From: Streptomyces sp. NBC_00670
Lineage (GTDB): Bacteria; Actinomycetota; Actinomycetes; Streptomycetales; Streptomycetaceae
DNA: 64,000 nt
Assembly (NCBI RefSeq): GCF_036226765.1
Contig: NZ_CP109017.1
Location: 1,550,001-1,614,000 of the forward strand
Reading direction: 5' to 3'
The notes beneath the pieces were generated by a model that was given only the letters and a program-made list of their open reading frames with translations, was not told where the DNA came from and searched no databases. Numbering within the stretch: the first letter of the stretch is position 1; each line of letters begins with the position of its first letter. This document shows positions 52,593-63,040 of this stretch, piece after piece. The translations under genes and the position numbers were made by a program.

Positions 52593-53219
52593 TCACGCCT
52601 CGAACGGGCGGGCCGGCCACGGGGCGAGCGCCGGGCGCAGGGCGTCCAGGCCCTCTCCGTTCCGCGCCGCCACGAGCGACAGCGCGCCGACGACGAGGCA
52701 GTTGTTGTGCAGCTCCCCGGCGAGCACCCCGCGCACCAGCTCGGCCACGGGCACCCGGGCGAGCTCCATGTCGGCCTCCTCGTGCTCGACCTCGAACCGC
52801 TCCCCCTCCGCCTCGGACAGATCACGGGCGAGGAAGATCCGCACGGCCTCGTCGCAGCCGCCGGGGGTGGTGTAGACGTCGGTGAGGACCCGCCAGTCCT
52901 CGGCCTTGACGTGCGCCTCCTCGTACAGCTCGCGCTGCGCGGCGTGCAGCGGGTTCTCACCGGGGACGTCGAGCAGCCCGGCCGGGATCTCCCACAGCCG
53001 CTGGCGCACCGGGTGGCGGTACTGGCGCAGCACCAGGACGCGGTCCTCGTCGTCCAGGGCGAGGACGGCCACCGAGCCGGGGTGCACCTGGTAGTCCCGG
53101 CGTGCGACCGACCCGTCGGGCATGACCACCTCGTCGGTGCGGACGGAGGTCTTGTTGCCCCGGAAGGGAGTCCCGGTGCCCCGGATCTCCCACTCCTCGG
53201 CGGCGTCCTTGATCGTCAT
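52593..53219 (-). CDS. NUDIX hydrolase, ADP-ribose pyrophosphatase-like
   Basis: The 208-residue product starts at ATG (MTIKDAAEEWEIRGTG). The Nudix box is AGLLDVPGENPLHAAQRELY followed by EEAH, with the REL-x-EE core intact and one extra residue before the first Glu, as in mycobacterial ADP-ribose pyrophosphatases. Dimer strand VLVLRQYRHPVRQRLWEIPAG is also of that family. It cleaves ADP-ribose to AMP and ribose-5-phosphate. It lies 133 bp after pyrG on the same strand; this order is conserved in Streptomyces (from memory). Confidence 0.93.
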   Translation of the reverse strand: MTIKDAAEEWEIRGTGTPFRGNKTSVRTDEVVMPDGSVARRDYQVHPGSVAVLALDDEDRVLVLRQYRHPVRQRLWEIPAGLLDVPGENPLHAAQRELYEEAHVKAEDWRVLTDVYTTPGGCDEAVRIFLARDLSEAEGERFEVEHEEADMELARVPVAELVRGVLAGELHNNCLVVGALSLVAARNGEGLDALRPALAPWPARPFEA

Positions 53220-53352
53220 GCCTGTCCTTCCCCATGAGCCGCAGGGGCCCCATGTGCGCGAAACCGGGGTGCGCGCCCGTCGGAACCCCGGGGTTCCGGG
53301 GACCCGCACCCCGGCCACCGTACAGCCGTCGTACGCCCCGACGGCCGTCCGG

Positions 53353-55020
<1,668 letters not shown>

Positions 55021-55755
55021 GGCCAAGAGGGGGCTCCCGTGGTCGCGGTCTGGAGTGCGGAGCGGCGCGTTGCTTTCCGGAGGTTTCCGGGGGCGCCGTC
55101 GCTGCGGTTCGGGGGTTTGAAGTCCACCGGTCCACGGGCTACCAGCGTAACAGCGACGGAGAGGAGCCGCTCCCAGCGGCTCCCTCCCGGGATGCTCCCG
55201 CCGCCTTCCCCGGGGTTCCGCCGCAGGCCTCCCCGGGTTCCGCGTCCGGCCTTCCCGGGTTCCTCCGCGGTCCTCCCGGGGTTCTCCCGCCGTCCTCCCC
55301 GGGGATCTTTCCGGACGTGTTCCGGGCCGGGGCCGAAAGCCGTCGGGGCACCCGTCGGGCGTCCGGAGCGTCCGCTTCCGACCCGTCTTCGGCCATTACG
55401 AGCGACCGCTTTCGGCCACGCTCCGCGCACGTGTCACCACGGACACGCCACGCCTCCACGGTTCTCACCCGATGCTCACTCGTTCGGGTCACCCGCGTTG
55501 CCCGGAGCGGCACGCGCACCACCCGGGTGCGTCGTATCCTGCTCGGACACTCGCTGCCGAGCACCCCGGCAAACGGCACACCCCCGCCCGCCACCGGAAC
55601 AAGACGAGCTCGTCAGTTCGTTGCACATCGACCGCATATTTCCTGCATATTTTCCCGAACGGGATCGGTGTGCGACGACGTTTCACACCGACCCCTTGAC
55701 CGCAAAGAGCGACCGCCCCATGCGGGGCGACGTGGCCGTTCGACTGGAGTTGCAC
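55021..55755. other. 735-bp divergent region between pyrG and the GH15 gene
   Basis: The region holds both promoters, not individually identified, and a degenerate tandem repeat (marked separately). A minus-strand frame ending at 55139 keeps fair codon bias, but it is built mostly from the repeat and was not accepted as a gene. The part 55400-55700 is less GC-rich and is the likely promoter area for the GH15 gene. Confidence 0.6.
55203..55306. repeat. Degenerate tandem repeat with CCCCGGGG cores
   Basis: Five units of about 21-24 bp follow one another, each of the form GCCTTCCCCGGGGTTCCGCC with small changes, so each carries a CCCGGG or CCCCGGGG palindrome. It lies 183-286 bp upstream of the pyrG start. 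Confidence 0.6.
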
Positions 55756-57558
55756 GTGGCCGGGCGTATCGAAGACTACGCACTCATCGGAGACATGCAG
55801 ACCGCCGCACTGGTCTGCCGGGACGGCACAGTGGACTGGCTGTGCCTGCCCCGCTTCGACTCCCACGCCGTCTTCGCGGGGCTGCTCGGCACGGAGGAAC
55901 ACGGCTTCTGGCGCCTCGGGCCGGCCCATGCCTCCGACGCCGAGCCGCCGACCGCGACCCGCCGCGGCTACCGCGGCGAGTCACTCGTCCTGGAGTCCGA
56001 GTGGGACACACCACGCGGAACGGTCAGGGTGACCGATTTCATGCCCCCGCGCGACGGCGCCCCGCAGCTCGTGCGGATCGTCGAGGGCGTCACCGGCCGC
56101 GTCCCCATGCGGTCGGTGCTGCGGATGCGGTTCTCCTACGGGCGGATCACCCCCTGGGTGCACAAGCACGAGGGCCGCACCGTCGCCGTCGCCGGCCCCG
56201 ACTCGGTGTGGTTCGACACCGGGGCGGAGACCTACGGCAAGTCGCTGACCACGTACAACGACTTCACCGTCGCGCCCGGTGAGCGCGTCGCCTTCACCGT
56301 CTCCTGGCAGCCCTCGCACAAGGAGCCGCCGCCGCTGCCCGAGCCGGAGCAGTCCCTGGAGGCCACCGAGGAGTTCTGGCGCGAGTGGGTCGGGCACTGT
56401 ACGTACCACGGCCCCTACCGCGAGGCCGTGGTCCGCTCCCTGATCACGCTCAAGGCCCTGACGTACGCCCCCACCGGCGGCATCGTCGCCGCGCCCACCA
56501 CCTCGCTGCCGGAGCACATCGGCGGCGTGCGCAACTGGGACTACCGCTACACCTGGCTGCGCGACGCGGCCATCACGCTCTCCTCGCTGCTGCGCACCGG
56601 CTACCGCGAGGAAGCCCGCGCCTGGCGCGAGTGGCTGCTGCGCGCGGTCGCGGGCGACCCGGAGAACCTGCAGATCATGTACGGCATCGCCGGCGAACGC
56701 GAGCTCGGCGAGGCGGAGCTGGACTGGCTGCCGGGCTACGAGCACTCCGCGCCGGTGCGCATCGGCAACGGCGCCGCCAGCCAGCTCCAGCTCGACGTCT
56801 ACGGCGAGGTCACCGAGGCCCTGCACCTGGGCCACATGACGGGGCTCGCCCGCAACGACTACGCCTCCGTCCTCCAGCTCAGGCTGATCCGCTACCTCGA
56901 GGACCACTGGGACGAGCCCGACGAGGGCATCTGGGAGGTGCGCGGCCCGCGCCGCCACTTCGTGCACTCCAAGGTGATGGCCTGGGTCGCGGTCGACCGC
57001 ACCATCAAGCTGATCGAGTCCGGCGACGCCGACGGCCCGCTGGAACGCTGGAAGCAGCTGCGCGACGACATCCACCGCGACGTGTGCGAGCGGGGCTACG
57101 ACAAGGAGCGCAACACCTTCACGCAGTCCTACGGCTCCAAGGAACTGGACGCGTCCCTGCTGTTGATCCCGCAGATGGGCTTCCTGCCACCGGACGACAA
57201 GCGCGTCATCGGCACCATCGAGGCGATCCAGCGCGAGCTGTCCACGGCGGACGGCTTCATCCTGCGGTACCCGACATCGGGCTCCGACGAGGGCGTGGAC
57301 GGGCTGCCGGGCGACGAGGGGGCCTTCCTGGCCTGCTCGTTCTGGATGGCGGACGACCTGGCGATGATCGGCCGGGTCGACGAGGCCCGCCGCCTCTTCG
57401 AGAAGCTGCTGGCCCTGCGCAACGACCTCGGCCTCCTGGCCGAGGAATGGGACCCTCGCCTGCAACGCCAGGTGGGCAACTTCCCCCAGGCCTTCAGCCA
57501 CGTCCCCCTCATCGACACGGCTCTGCGCCTGACGGCGTCGGGGGCGTACGGGGGGTAA
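55756..57558 (+). CDS. GH15 family hydrolase (glucoamylase/trehalase-like)
   Basis: The 600-residue product starts at GTG (MAGRIEDYALIGDMQTAALV) six bases after GGAG; starts at 55732 and 55720 are less supported. The N-terminal beta domain reads CRDGTVDWLCLPRFDSHAVF. The catalytic (alpha/alpha)6 barrel has HIGGVRNWDYRYTWLRDAAI, with the first Glu region near YGIAGERELGEAELDWLPGY, and the second in LGLLAEEWDP. There is no signal peptide, so it works in the cytoplasm. Mycobacterial relatives are trehalases, which suits a trehalose-storing organism, but glucoamylase activity is possible. Confidence 0.9.
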   Translation: MAGRIEDYALIGDMQTAALVCRDGTVDWLCLPRFDSHAVFAGLLGTEEHGFWRLGPAHASDAEPPTATRRGYRGESLVLESEWDTPRGTVRVTDFMPPRDGAPQLVRIVEGVTGRVPMRSVLRMRFSYGRITPWVHKHEGRTVAVAGPDSVWFDTGAETYGKSLTTYNDFTVAPGERVAFTVSWQPSHKEPPPLPEPEQSLEATEEFWREWVGHCTYHGPYREAVVRSLITLKALTYAPTGGIVAAPTTSLPEHIGGVRNWDYRYTWLRDAAITLSSLLRTGYREEARAWREWLLRAVAGDPENLQIMYGIAGERELGEAELDWLPGYEHSAPVRIGNGAASQLQLDVYGEVTEALHLGHMTGLARNDYASVLQLRLIRYLEDHWDEPDEGIWEVRGPRRHFVHSKVMAWVAVDRTIKLIESGDADGPLERWKQLRDDIHRDVCERGYDKERNTFTQSYGSKELDASLLLIPQMGFLPPDDKRVIGTIEAIQRELSTADGFILRYPTSGSDEGVDGLPGDEGAFLACSFWMADDLAMIGRVDEARRLFEKLLALRNDLGLLAEEWDPRLQRQVGNFPQAFSHVPLIDTALRLTASGAYGG

Positions 57559-57568
57559 GCGATGTTTT

Positions 57569-57595
57569 CCCCGCGCCTCTGCCAGGGGCGCGGGG
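57569..57595. terminator. Bidirectional terminator between GH15 and GT4 genes
   Basis: CCCCGCGCC (57569-57577) pairs with GGCGCGGGG (57587-57595) over a 9-base loop. TTTT precedes it, so on the minus strand it ends in AAAA. The right arm, AGGGGCGCGGGG, matches the start of module A of the dispersed repeat. Confidence 0.8.
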
Positions 57596-57608
57596 CTTCC
57601 TTCCGCAC

Positions 57609-58757
57609 TCAAGCGAACCGCACCGGCAACGTCAGCTCGTCGTACACGCTCAGCACCTGCGCGACCGTCGCGTCCTCCGTGGGCCACGTCCCCGCCTGCC
57701 ACACCCCGCGCTCCACGAGCCACGCCCGCCGCCCCGCGTCCCCCAACAACCGCACCACCGCCGCGCCCAGCGCCTCCGCGTCCCCGTAGGGGACCAACTC
57801 CGCGGCGTCCCCGACGAGCTCGGGGGTTCCCCCCACCGCCGTCGCCACCAGCGGTACACCCGTCCGCAGCGCCTCCTGCGCCAGCACCGACCGCGATTCC
57901 CAACTGCTCGACAGCACCGCCAGATCCGCCGCGGCGAGCAGTTCCGTGACGTCCTCCCGGCTGCCCAGCAGCCGCACCGGCAGCCGCTCCTCCTCGATGC
58001 GCCGCTGCAACTCCGGCCGCAGCGGCCCCTCCCCCGCGATCACGAGCAACGGCTCGGGCTCGTGGCGCCGCCACACCCGCACCGCGTCGAGCAGCACCTC
58101 GTGCCCCCGGTGCCGTTCGAGCGCACCGGCGGCAAGGAGCAACGGCCGCTCCACGGCGCCGAGTTCGGCACGGGCCTTGGACGCGGCGGAGCCGTCGGCG
58201 TCGCCCGCGCCGGCCCCGCCTGGCGCCGGAAGCGCGACGGCGGCGAGCCGGGCGTCCCGCGCCCCCCGCTGCCGCGCCCGGTCGACGAGGTCGGAGGACG
58301 TGCCGAGCAGGATGGACGCGGCCTTGGCGACCCGCCGCTCCAGCAGCCGCAGCAGATGCGCACGGGGCCCCTCGGCGTGCGCGCGGGTGTGCCAGGTGAC
58401 GACGAACGGCACCCGGCGGCCCAGCGCGAGGGAGGCCCGCAGCCCCGCGTGCAGCCCGTGGGCGTGCACCAGGTCGGCGTCGGCGCAGACGGCGCGCAGC
58501 GCGGCGACGGAGGACGGATCGGTGCTGCGCGCCACGGCGACGTGAGCGGCGCCGGCGCCGGTGAAGTCGTAGGTGCGTTCCGCCTCGTCGGGGGCGCACA
58601 CGGTCACGCGCACGCCCCTGGCGACCAGCCCGGCGGCAAGTGACCGCACGTGCGCGCTGCTGCCCGCGCTGCCGCCGCCGAGCACCTGCACGGCGTGCAG
58701 CGGCGACTGCCCCTGCGGCGGCTGTCCGGGCGGCGACTGGCTGCTCACGAGGGTCAC
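57609..58757 (-). CDS. GT4-type glycosyltransferase
   Basis: The 382-residue product starts at GTG (MTLVSSQSPPGQPPQGQSPL), with GGAG 11 bases upstream; a GTG nine bases later is possible. GT-B signs are HAVQVLGGGSAGSSAHVRSL at the N-terminus, VVTWHTRAH, AAGALERHRGHEVLLDAVRV, and SSWESRSVLAQEALRTGVPL (E-x7-E). It is probably cytoplasmic, and the acceptor is unknown. Similar genes are annotated near recN in Streptomyces. It converges on the GH15 gene. Confidence 0.88.
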   Translation of the reverse strand: MTLVSSQSPPGQPPQGQSPLHAVQVLGGGSAGSSAHVRSLAAGLVARGVRVTVCAPDEAERTYDFTGAGAAHVAVARSTDPSSVAALRAVCADADLVHAHGLHAGLRASLALGRRVPFVVTWHTRAHAEGPRAHLLRLLERRVAKAASILLGTSSDLVDRARQRGARDARLAAVALPAPGGAGAGDADGSAASKARAELGAVERPLLLAAGALERHRGHEVLLDAVRVWRRHEPEPLLVIAGEGPLRPELQRRIEEERLPVRLLGSREDVTELLAAADLAVLSSSWESRSVLAQEALRTGVPLVATAVGGTPELVGDAAELVPYGDAEALGAAVVRLLGDAGRRAWLVERGVWQAGTWPTEDATVAQVLSVYDELTLPVRFA

Positions 58758-58950
58758 GTGGGCGGGGCTCCTGGTTCGGCGTCGAACGGTTTCGGGCGGT
58801 TCACGGTGCAACGTACGGAACGCGCGCACGACGGGCGACGGCGGTGCCCGCGCGGCCGTCCGGGGCGTGCGTGGGGTCAACAATGCCAGGGCGCACGGGT
58901 GTTGCGGCACCGGCGCCCGAACGCACCTACGGCGAAGGAGCGTACCGGTT

Positions 58951-59030
58951 CCGCACAACGGGCCGGGCCGCACAACGGGCCGGGCCGCACGACGGACCGG
59001 GCCGCACGGCGAGCCGGGCCGCACGACGGG
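58951..59030. repeat. 17-bp tandem repeat, about 4.7 copies
   Basis: The unit CCGCACAACGGGCCGGG occurs twice exactly (58951-58984), then three times with one to three changes, to 59030. It lies 57 bp beyond the recN stop within a 329-bp gene-free stretch (58758-59086) in which I see no other feature. Copy number is likely variable between strains. Confidence 0.8.
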
Positions 59031-59086
59031 TGAGGCCGGGCGGGAGCGGGTCCGGCCCGGACCCCGACCGGTCCCGATGCCTTCCG

Positions 59087-60829
59087 CTAGCCGTCCCGCC
59101 GCGCCGACGCCAGCAGTTCCTCCGCGTGCGCCCGCGCCGTCTCGGAGTCCTCCTGGCCCGCGAGCATCCGGGACAGCTCCCGCACCCGCTCCTCACCCTC
59201 CAGCACCTTCACCCCGGACCGGGTCACCGAGCCGTCGTTGGTCTTCTCCACCAGCAGCTGCCGGTCGGCGAAGGCCGCCACCTGCGGCAGATGCGTGACG
59301 ACCACGACCTGCGCGCTCTTCGCGAGCTTCGCCAGCCGCCGCCCGATCTCGACGGCCGCCTTGCCGCCGACGCCCGCGTCGACCTCGTCGAAGAGGTACG
59401 TCGGCACGGGGTCGGTGCCCGCGAAGACGACCTCCACCGCGAGCATCACCCGGGACAGCTCACCGCCGGACGCGCCCTTGGCGATCGGCCGCGCCGGCGC
59501 CCCCGGATGCGGGGCGAGCAGCAGTTCGACCTCGTCGGCGCCGGACGGCCCGTAGGCGACCGTGCGCCCGCCGACCTCGACTCCCTCGGGGTCCTCGGTC
59601 TGCCGTACGGCGAACGTCACGCGCGCGTGCGGCATGGCGAGCGAGCCCAGCTCGGCGGTGACCGCGGCGGCGAACCGCTCGGCGGCGGCGGTCCGCGCGT
59701 CGGAGAGTTCCTGCGCGAGCCCGCCCAGCTCGGCCCGGAGCGCGTCCCGCTCGGCGGTCAGCTCGCCGATCCGTTCGTCGTCGCCGTCCAGCTCGGTCAG
59801 CCGCGCGGCGCTCTGCTCGGCCCAGGCGAGGACGGCACCGATGTCGTCGCCGTACTTGCGGGTGAGCTGGGTGAGCGCGGCCCGCCGCTCCTCCACCGCC
59901 GCCAGCCGCAGCGGGTCGGCGTCGAGGTCGTCGGCGTATCCGGCCAGCTCCCCGGCCACGTCGGCGAGGAGGATGCCGATCTCCCCGATCCGGTCGGCGA
60001 GGCCGGCCAGCGCGGTGTCGTGCGACCGTACGGCCTCCAGGGCGCGGTGGGCGCCCGCGACGAGCGTGTTGGCGTCGATGCCCTCGGGGTCCTCCGGGTT
60101 GCCGGCCAGCGCGGCGTGCGCGGCCGTCGCGGCGGAGGCGAGTGCCTCGGCGTGCCCGAGCCGCTCGGCCTCGGCGGCCAGCTCGACGTCCTCGCCGGCC
60201 CGCGGCTCGACGGCCGCGATCTCGTCGAGGCCGTAGCGCAGCAGATCGGCCTCCTGCGCCCGCTCCCGCGCGCGCGTGGTGATCTCCTCCAGCTCGGCGG
60301 CGACGGCCCGCAGCCGCCGGTACGCCTCGGCGTACTTGGTCAGCGGTACGGCGACGGCGTCCCCGGCGTACCGGTCCAGGGCCTGGCGCTGCCGGGTGAG
60401 CTTGAGCAACCCCTGCTGGTCGGTCTGGCCGTGCACGGCGACCAGCTCGTCGGCGAGCTCGGCGAGCATCCCGACCGGCACGGACCGCCCGCCGAGATGC
60501 GCCCGGGAGCGGCCCTCGGCGGAGACGGTACGGCTGATCAGCAGCGCCCCGTCGTCCAGCTCGGCGCCGGCCTCCTCGGCCCGTACGGCGGCCGAGGCCT
60601 CGCCGGGCACGCTGATGCGGCCCTCGACGACGGCGTTTTTGGCGCCGATCCGTACGAGTGCCGGGTCCGCGCGCCCGCCGAGCAGCAGCCCCAGGCTGGT
60701 GACCACCATCGTCTTGCCGGCACCGGTCTCACCGGTGACGGCGGTGAAGCCGGGCGACAGCTCGACGACCGCGTCGTCGATGACCCCGAGCGACCGTATC
60801 CGCATCTCCTCCAACACGACGTCGACCAT
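59087..60829 (-). CDS. recN: DNA repair ATPase RecN
   Basis: The 580-residue SMC-like protein starts at ATG (MVDVVLEEMRIRSLGVIDDA); the ATG 24 bp later follows GGAGGAG too closely. Walker A is TGETGAGKTMVV near residue 38. A long coiled-coil middle contains VHGQTDQQGLLKLTRQRQAL. The C-terminal ABC parts are KGASGGELSRVMLAVEVVFA (signature) and TYLFDEVDAGVGGKAAVEIG (Walker B). RecN acts early in double-strand break repair. No GAAC-N4-GTTC LexA box was seen in the 131 bp before it. It follows ppnK on the same strand, possibly with its own promoter. Confidence 0.97.
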   Translation of the reverse strand: MVDVVLEEMRIRSLGVIDDAVVELSPGFTAVTGETGAGKTMVVTSLGLLLGGRADPALVRIGAKNAVVEGRISVPGEASAAVRAEEAGAELDDGALLISRTVSAEGRSRAHLGGRSVPVGMLAELADELVAVHGQTDQQGLLKLTRQRQALDRYAGDAVAVPLTKYAEAYRRLRAVAAELEEITTRARERAQEADLLRYGLDEIAAVEPRAGEDVELAAEAERLGHAEALASAATAAHAALAGNPEDPEGIDANTLVAGAHRALEAVRSHDTALAGLADRIGEIGILLADVAGELAGYADDLDADPLRLAAVEERRAALTQLTRKYGDDIGAVLAWAEQSAARLTELDGDDERIGELTAERDALRAELGGLAQELSDARTAAAERFAAAVTAELGSLAMPHARVTFAVRQTEDPEGVEVGGRTVAYGPSGADEVELLLAPHPGAPARPIAKGASGGELSRVMLAVEVVFAGTDPVPTYLFDEVDAGVGGKAAVEIGRRLAKLAKSAQVVVVTHLPQVAAFADRQLLVEKTNDGSVTRSGVKVLEGEERVRELSRMLAGQEDSETARAHAEELLASARRDG

Positions 60830-60960
60830 ACGAGGTTTCGGCCACGATGTGCGACGCCACCCCACCCGACCGGGGAAGCCGCAGGTCGTGACTTCCCCGG
60901 GGGTCGCTCGTTGCGCGGTCCCGTCCGAATGCGCGTACGACTCAGGACGACGGGCTGCGA

Positions 60961-61866
60961 CTAGTTCGGCGCGCCCCGCCACCCCGACACCGGCAGCGCG
61001 AACTTCGCCACCAGGCGGTCGGTGAAGGACGCGTGGTGCAGCCGGGCGAGCCGGACCGGCACCGCGCCCCGGCGCACCTCGACCCGGGCGCCCGGCGGCA
61101 GCTCCACCGTGCGCCGGCCGTCGCACCACAGCACGCCCGGCGGGATGTGCGGCAGCACCTCCACCGCGAGCACCGAGTCCGGCGAGGTCACCAGCGGCTT
61201 GGCGAACAGGGCGTGGGCGCTGATCGGCACCATGAGCAGCGCCTCCACCTCCGGCCACACCACGGGTCCGCCCGCGGAGAACGCGTAGGCCGTGGAGCCG
61301 GTGGGCGTGGCGCAGACGATGCCGTCGCAGCCGAACCCGGTCACCGGCCGCCCGTCGATCTCCAGGACGACTTCCAGGAGCTTCTCGGCGCCGGCCTTCT
61401 GCACGGCGGCCTCGTTGAGCGCCCAGTCGGTGTGCACGATGTCGCCGTTGCGGTGCACGACGACGTCGACCGTCATGCGTTCTTCGACCTCGTAGGCGCG
61501 GCTGACCACCCGGTCGACGACCTTGTCGAGGTCGTCCCGCTCGGCCTCCGCGAGGAAGCCGACGCGTCCGAGGTTGACGCCGAGCATCGGCACGCCGGAG
61601 GCACGGGCGAACTCGGCGCCGCGCAGCAGCGTGCCGTCACCGCCGAGGACGATGAGCAGCTCGCAGCCGTCCAGGCACTGCGGCGTGGCCTCCTTGACCA
61701 GCTGCACGCTCTCGGGCAGCGGCAGGTCGGCGGCCTCGGCCTCCAGGACGCGCACCCCGAGTCCCGCGTCCAACAGCCCCGCGACGACGAGTTCGGCGCT
61801 GCGGATGGCGGCCGGGCGCCCGGTGTGGGCGAGCAGGAATACGGTTCGAGCTTGGGTCTGTGTCAA
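60961..61866 (-). CDS. ppnK: NAD kinase
   Basis: The product is 301 residues. The start is TTG 61866, overlapping the tlyA stop (TTGA) and preceded by GGAGGGG at five bases, a much better site than any later codon. It has the active-site LIVLGGDGTLLRGAEFA, the substrate motif DWALNEAAVQKA (NE pair), and GCDGIVCATPTGSTAYAFSA of the ATP/NAD site. It makes NADP. The tlyA-ppnK-recN order is widespread in actinomycetes. Confidence 0.96.
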   Translation of the reverse strand: MTQTQARTVFLLAHTGRPAAIRSAELVVAGLLDAGLGVRVLEAEAADLPLPESVQLVKEATPQCLDGCELLIVLGGDGTLLRGAEFARASGVPMLGVNLGRVGFLAEAERDDLDKVVDRVVSRAYEVEERMTVDVVVHRNGDIVHTDWALNEAAVQKAGAEKLLEVVLEIDGRPVTGFGCDGIVCATPTGSTAYAFSAGGPVVWPEVEALLMVPISAHALFAKPLVTSPDSVLAVEVLPHIPPGVLWCDGRRTVELPPGARVEVRRGAVPVRLARLHHASFTDRLVAKFALPVSGWRGAPN

Positions 61867-62678
61867 CGCGGCCCCTCCGCCACTGCACGGTCGATGTCGG
61901 CCGGGTCCGGTGCGGGTGCCCCGGCTCGCAGCCACAGAAAGTACTCGACGTTGCCCGCGGGTCCGGGCAGCGGACTGGCGCGCACGCCGTTCGTCCCGAG
62001 CCCGAGCTCCCACGCCCGCCCGGCCACCTGGCGCACGGCCTCCGCGCGCAGCTCGGGGCTGCGGACGACGCCCCCGCTGCCCAGCCGTTCCTTCCCCACC
62101 TCGAACTGGGGCTTGACCATCATCACCAGGTCGGCGTCCGGCTTCGCGCACCGCGCGAGGGCGGGCAGTACCAGTCCGAGCGGGATGAAGGACAGGTCCC
62201 CCACGACAAGATCCACAGGCTCCCCATCGATCGCTTCGAGCGTCAACTCGCGTACGTTCGTACGGTCCTTGACGGTGACGCGTTCATCGCTCCGCAGAGT
62301 CCAGGCGAGTTGTCCGTATCCGACGTCCACGGCGACGACGTGCGCGGCGCCCGCGCGCAGCAGCACGTCGGTGAAGCCGCCGGTGGAAGCGCCGGCGTCG
62401 AGCGCCCGCCGCCCCCGGACGACGAGTCCGCGCGGGACGAAGGTTTCGAGCGCGCCGGCGAGCTTGTGGCCGCCCCGGGAGACGTAGTCGGGGTCGCCGT
62501 CGTCCTCGGCCACGAGGATCGCGGCGGCGGTCTCGACCTGGGTGGCCGGTTTGGTCGCGACGGTCTTGCCGACCGTGACCCGCCCGGCCGCGATCAGCTG
62601 GCTCGCGTGCTCCCGCGAGCGCGCCAGCTTCCGCCGTACCAGCTCGGCGTCCAGTCGGCGGCGTGCCACTCCTGCCAC
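61863..62678 (-). CDS. tlyA: TlyA rRNA 2'-O-methyltransferase
   Basis: The 271-residue protein starts at GTG (MAGVARRRLDAELVRRKLAR) after GAGGAG. Residues 1-65 form an S4 RNA-binding domain (SREHASQLIAAGRVTVGKTV). The FtsJ-like methyltransferase has SRGGHKLAGALETF, ALDAGASTGGFTDVLLRAGA (SAM site), VVAVDVGYGQLAW and DLVVGDLSFIPLGLVLPAL with the catalytic Asp-type region, and VKPQFEVGKE. In mycobacteria TlyA methylates C1409 and C1920 in rRNA, and its loss gives capreomycin resistance. The stop overlaps ppnK. Confidence 0.95.
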   Translation of the reverse strand: MAGVARRRLDAELVRRKLARSREHASQLIAAGRVTVGKTVATKPATQVETAAAILVAEDDGDPDYVSRGGHKLAGALETFVPRGLVVRGRRALDAGASTGGFTDVLLRAGAAHVVAVDVGYGQLAWTLRSDERVTVKDRTNVRELTLEAIDGEPVDLVVGDLSFIPLGLVLPALARCAKPDADLVMMVKPQFEVGKERLGSGGVVRSPELRAEAVRQVAGRAWELGLGTNGVRASPLPGPAGNVEYFLWLRAGAPAPDPADIDRAVAEGPR

Positions 62679-62692
62679 GTGCTCCTCAGCTC

Positions 62693-62998
62693 CTAGTCCC
62701 GTGTGCCGTGCGTCGGTGGGGGCGGCGGCGGTCCCGGACGGGAGTCGAGCGCGGTCAGCGCGTCGCGCAGCCCTCTGTGTACATCCTCGTACACCTTCAG
62801 GTGGCCGTCGGTGGCGAGGTGGTCGGCATCGGCCAGCCGGTCGAGGTGGGCGTCGACGCCGGGGTGGCCGGTGGGCGTGCGGGGGACCTGGAGCGGGGCG
62901 GGGGCCGCGGGGTCGGTTTCCCGGGGGGCCGCCGGCTCCTCGTCCGGAGCCGGGGGCCGTTCTTCCGGAGCCCGGGGCTCCGGTACTGCGTCGGTCAT
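62693..62998 (-). CDS. Small acidic Pro-rich protein upstream of tlyA
   Basis: The 101-residue product (MTDAVPEPRAPEERPPAPDE) is Pro/Glu/Ala-rich for the first 40 residues. Then comes a helical stretch, HPGVDAHLDRLADADHLATD, GHLKVYEDVHRGLRDALTAL, and a Pro-rich end. It has no recognised family. It ends 15 bp before tlyA. No ribosome site is visible; TAGCGT lies eight bases before the ATG, so its transcript may be leaderless and start the tlyA-ppnK operon. Confidence 0.78.
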   Translation of the reverse strand: MTDAVPEPRAPEERPPAPDEEPAAPRETDPAAPAPLQVPRTPTGHPGVDAHLDRLADADHLATDGHLKVYEDVHRGLRDALTALDSRPGPPPPPPTHGTRD

Positions 62999-63040
62999 GC
63001 CCCGACGCTACCGCGTGGCCCTGGGGTACCGTCGATGCCG

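Noticed and set aside
55139..55494. Minus-strand frame between pyrG and the GH15 gene, containing a TTA codon
   Set aside because: Most of it is the degenerate CCCCGGGG repeat read as protein; no ribosome site or conserved-looking domain. A bldA-dependent gene cannot be excluded, but the support is too thin.
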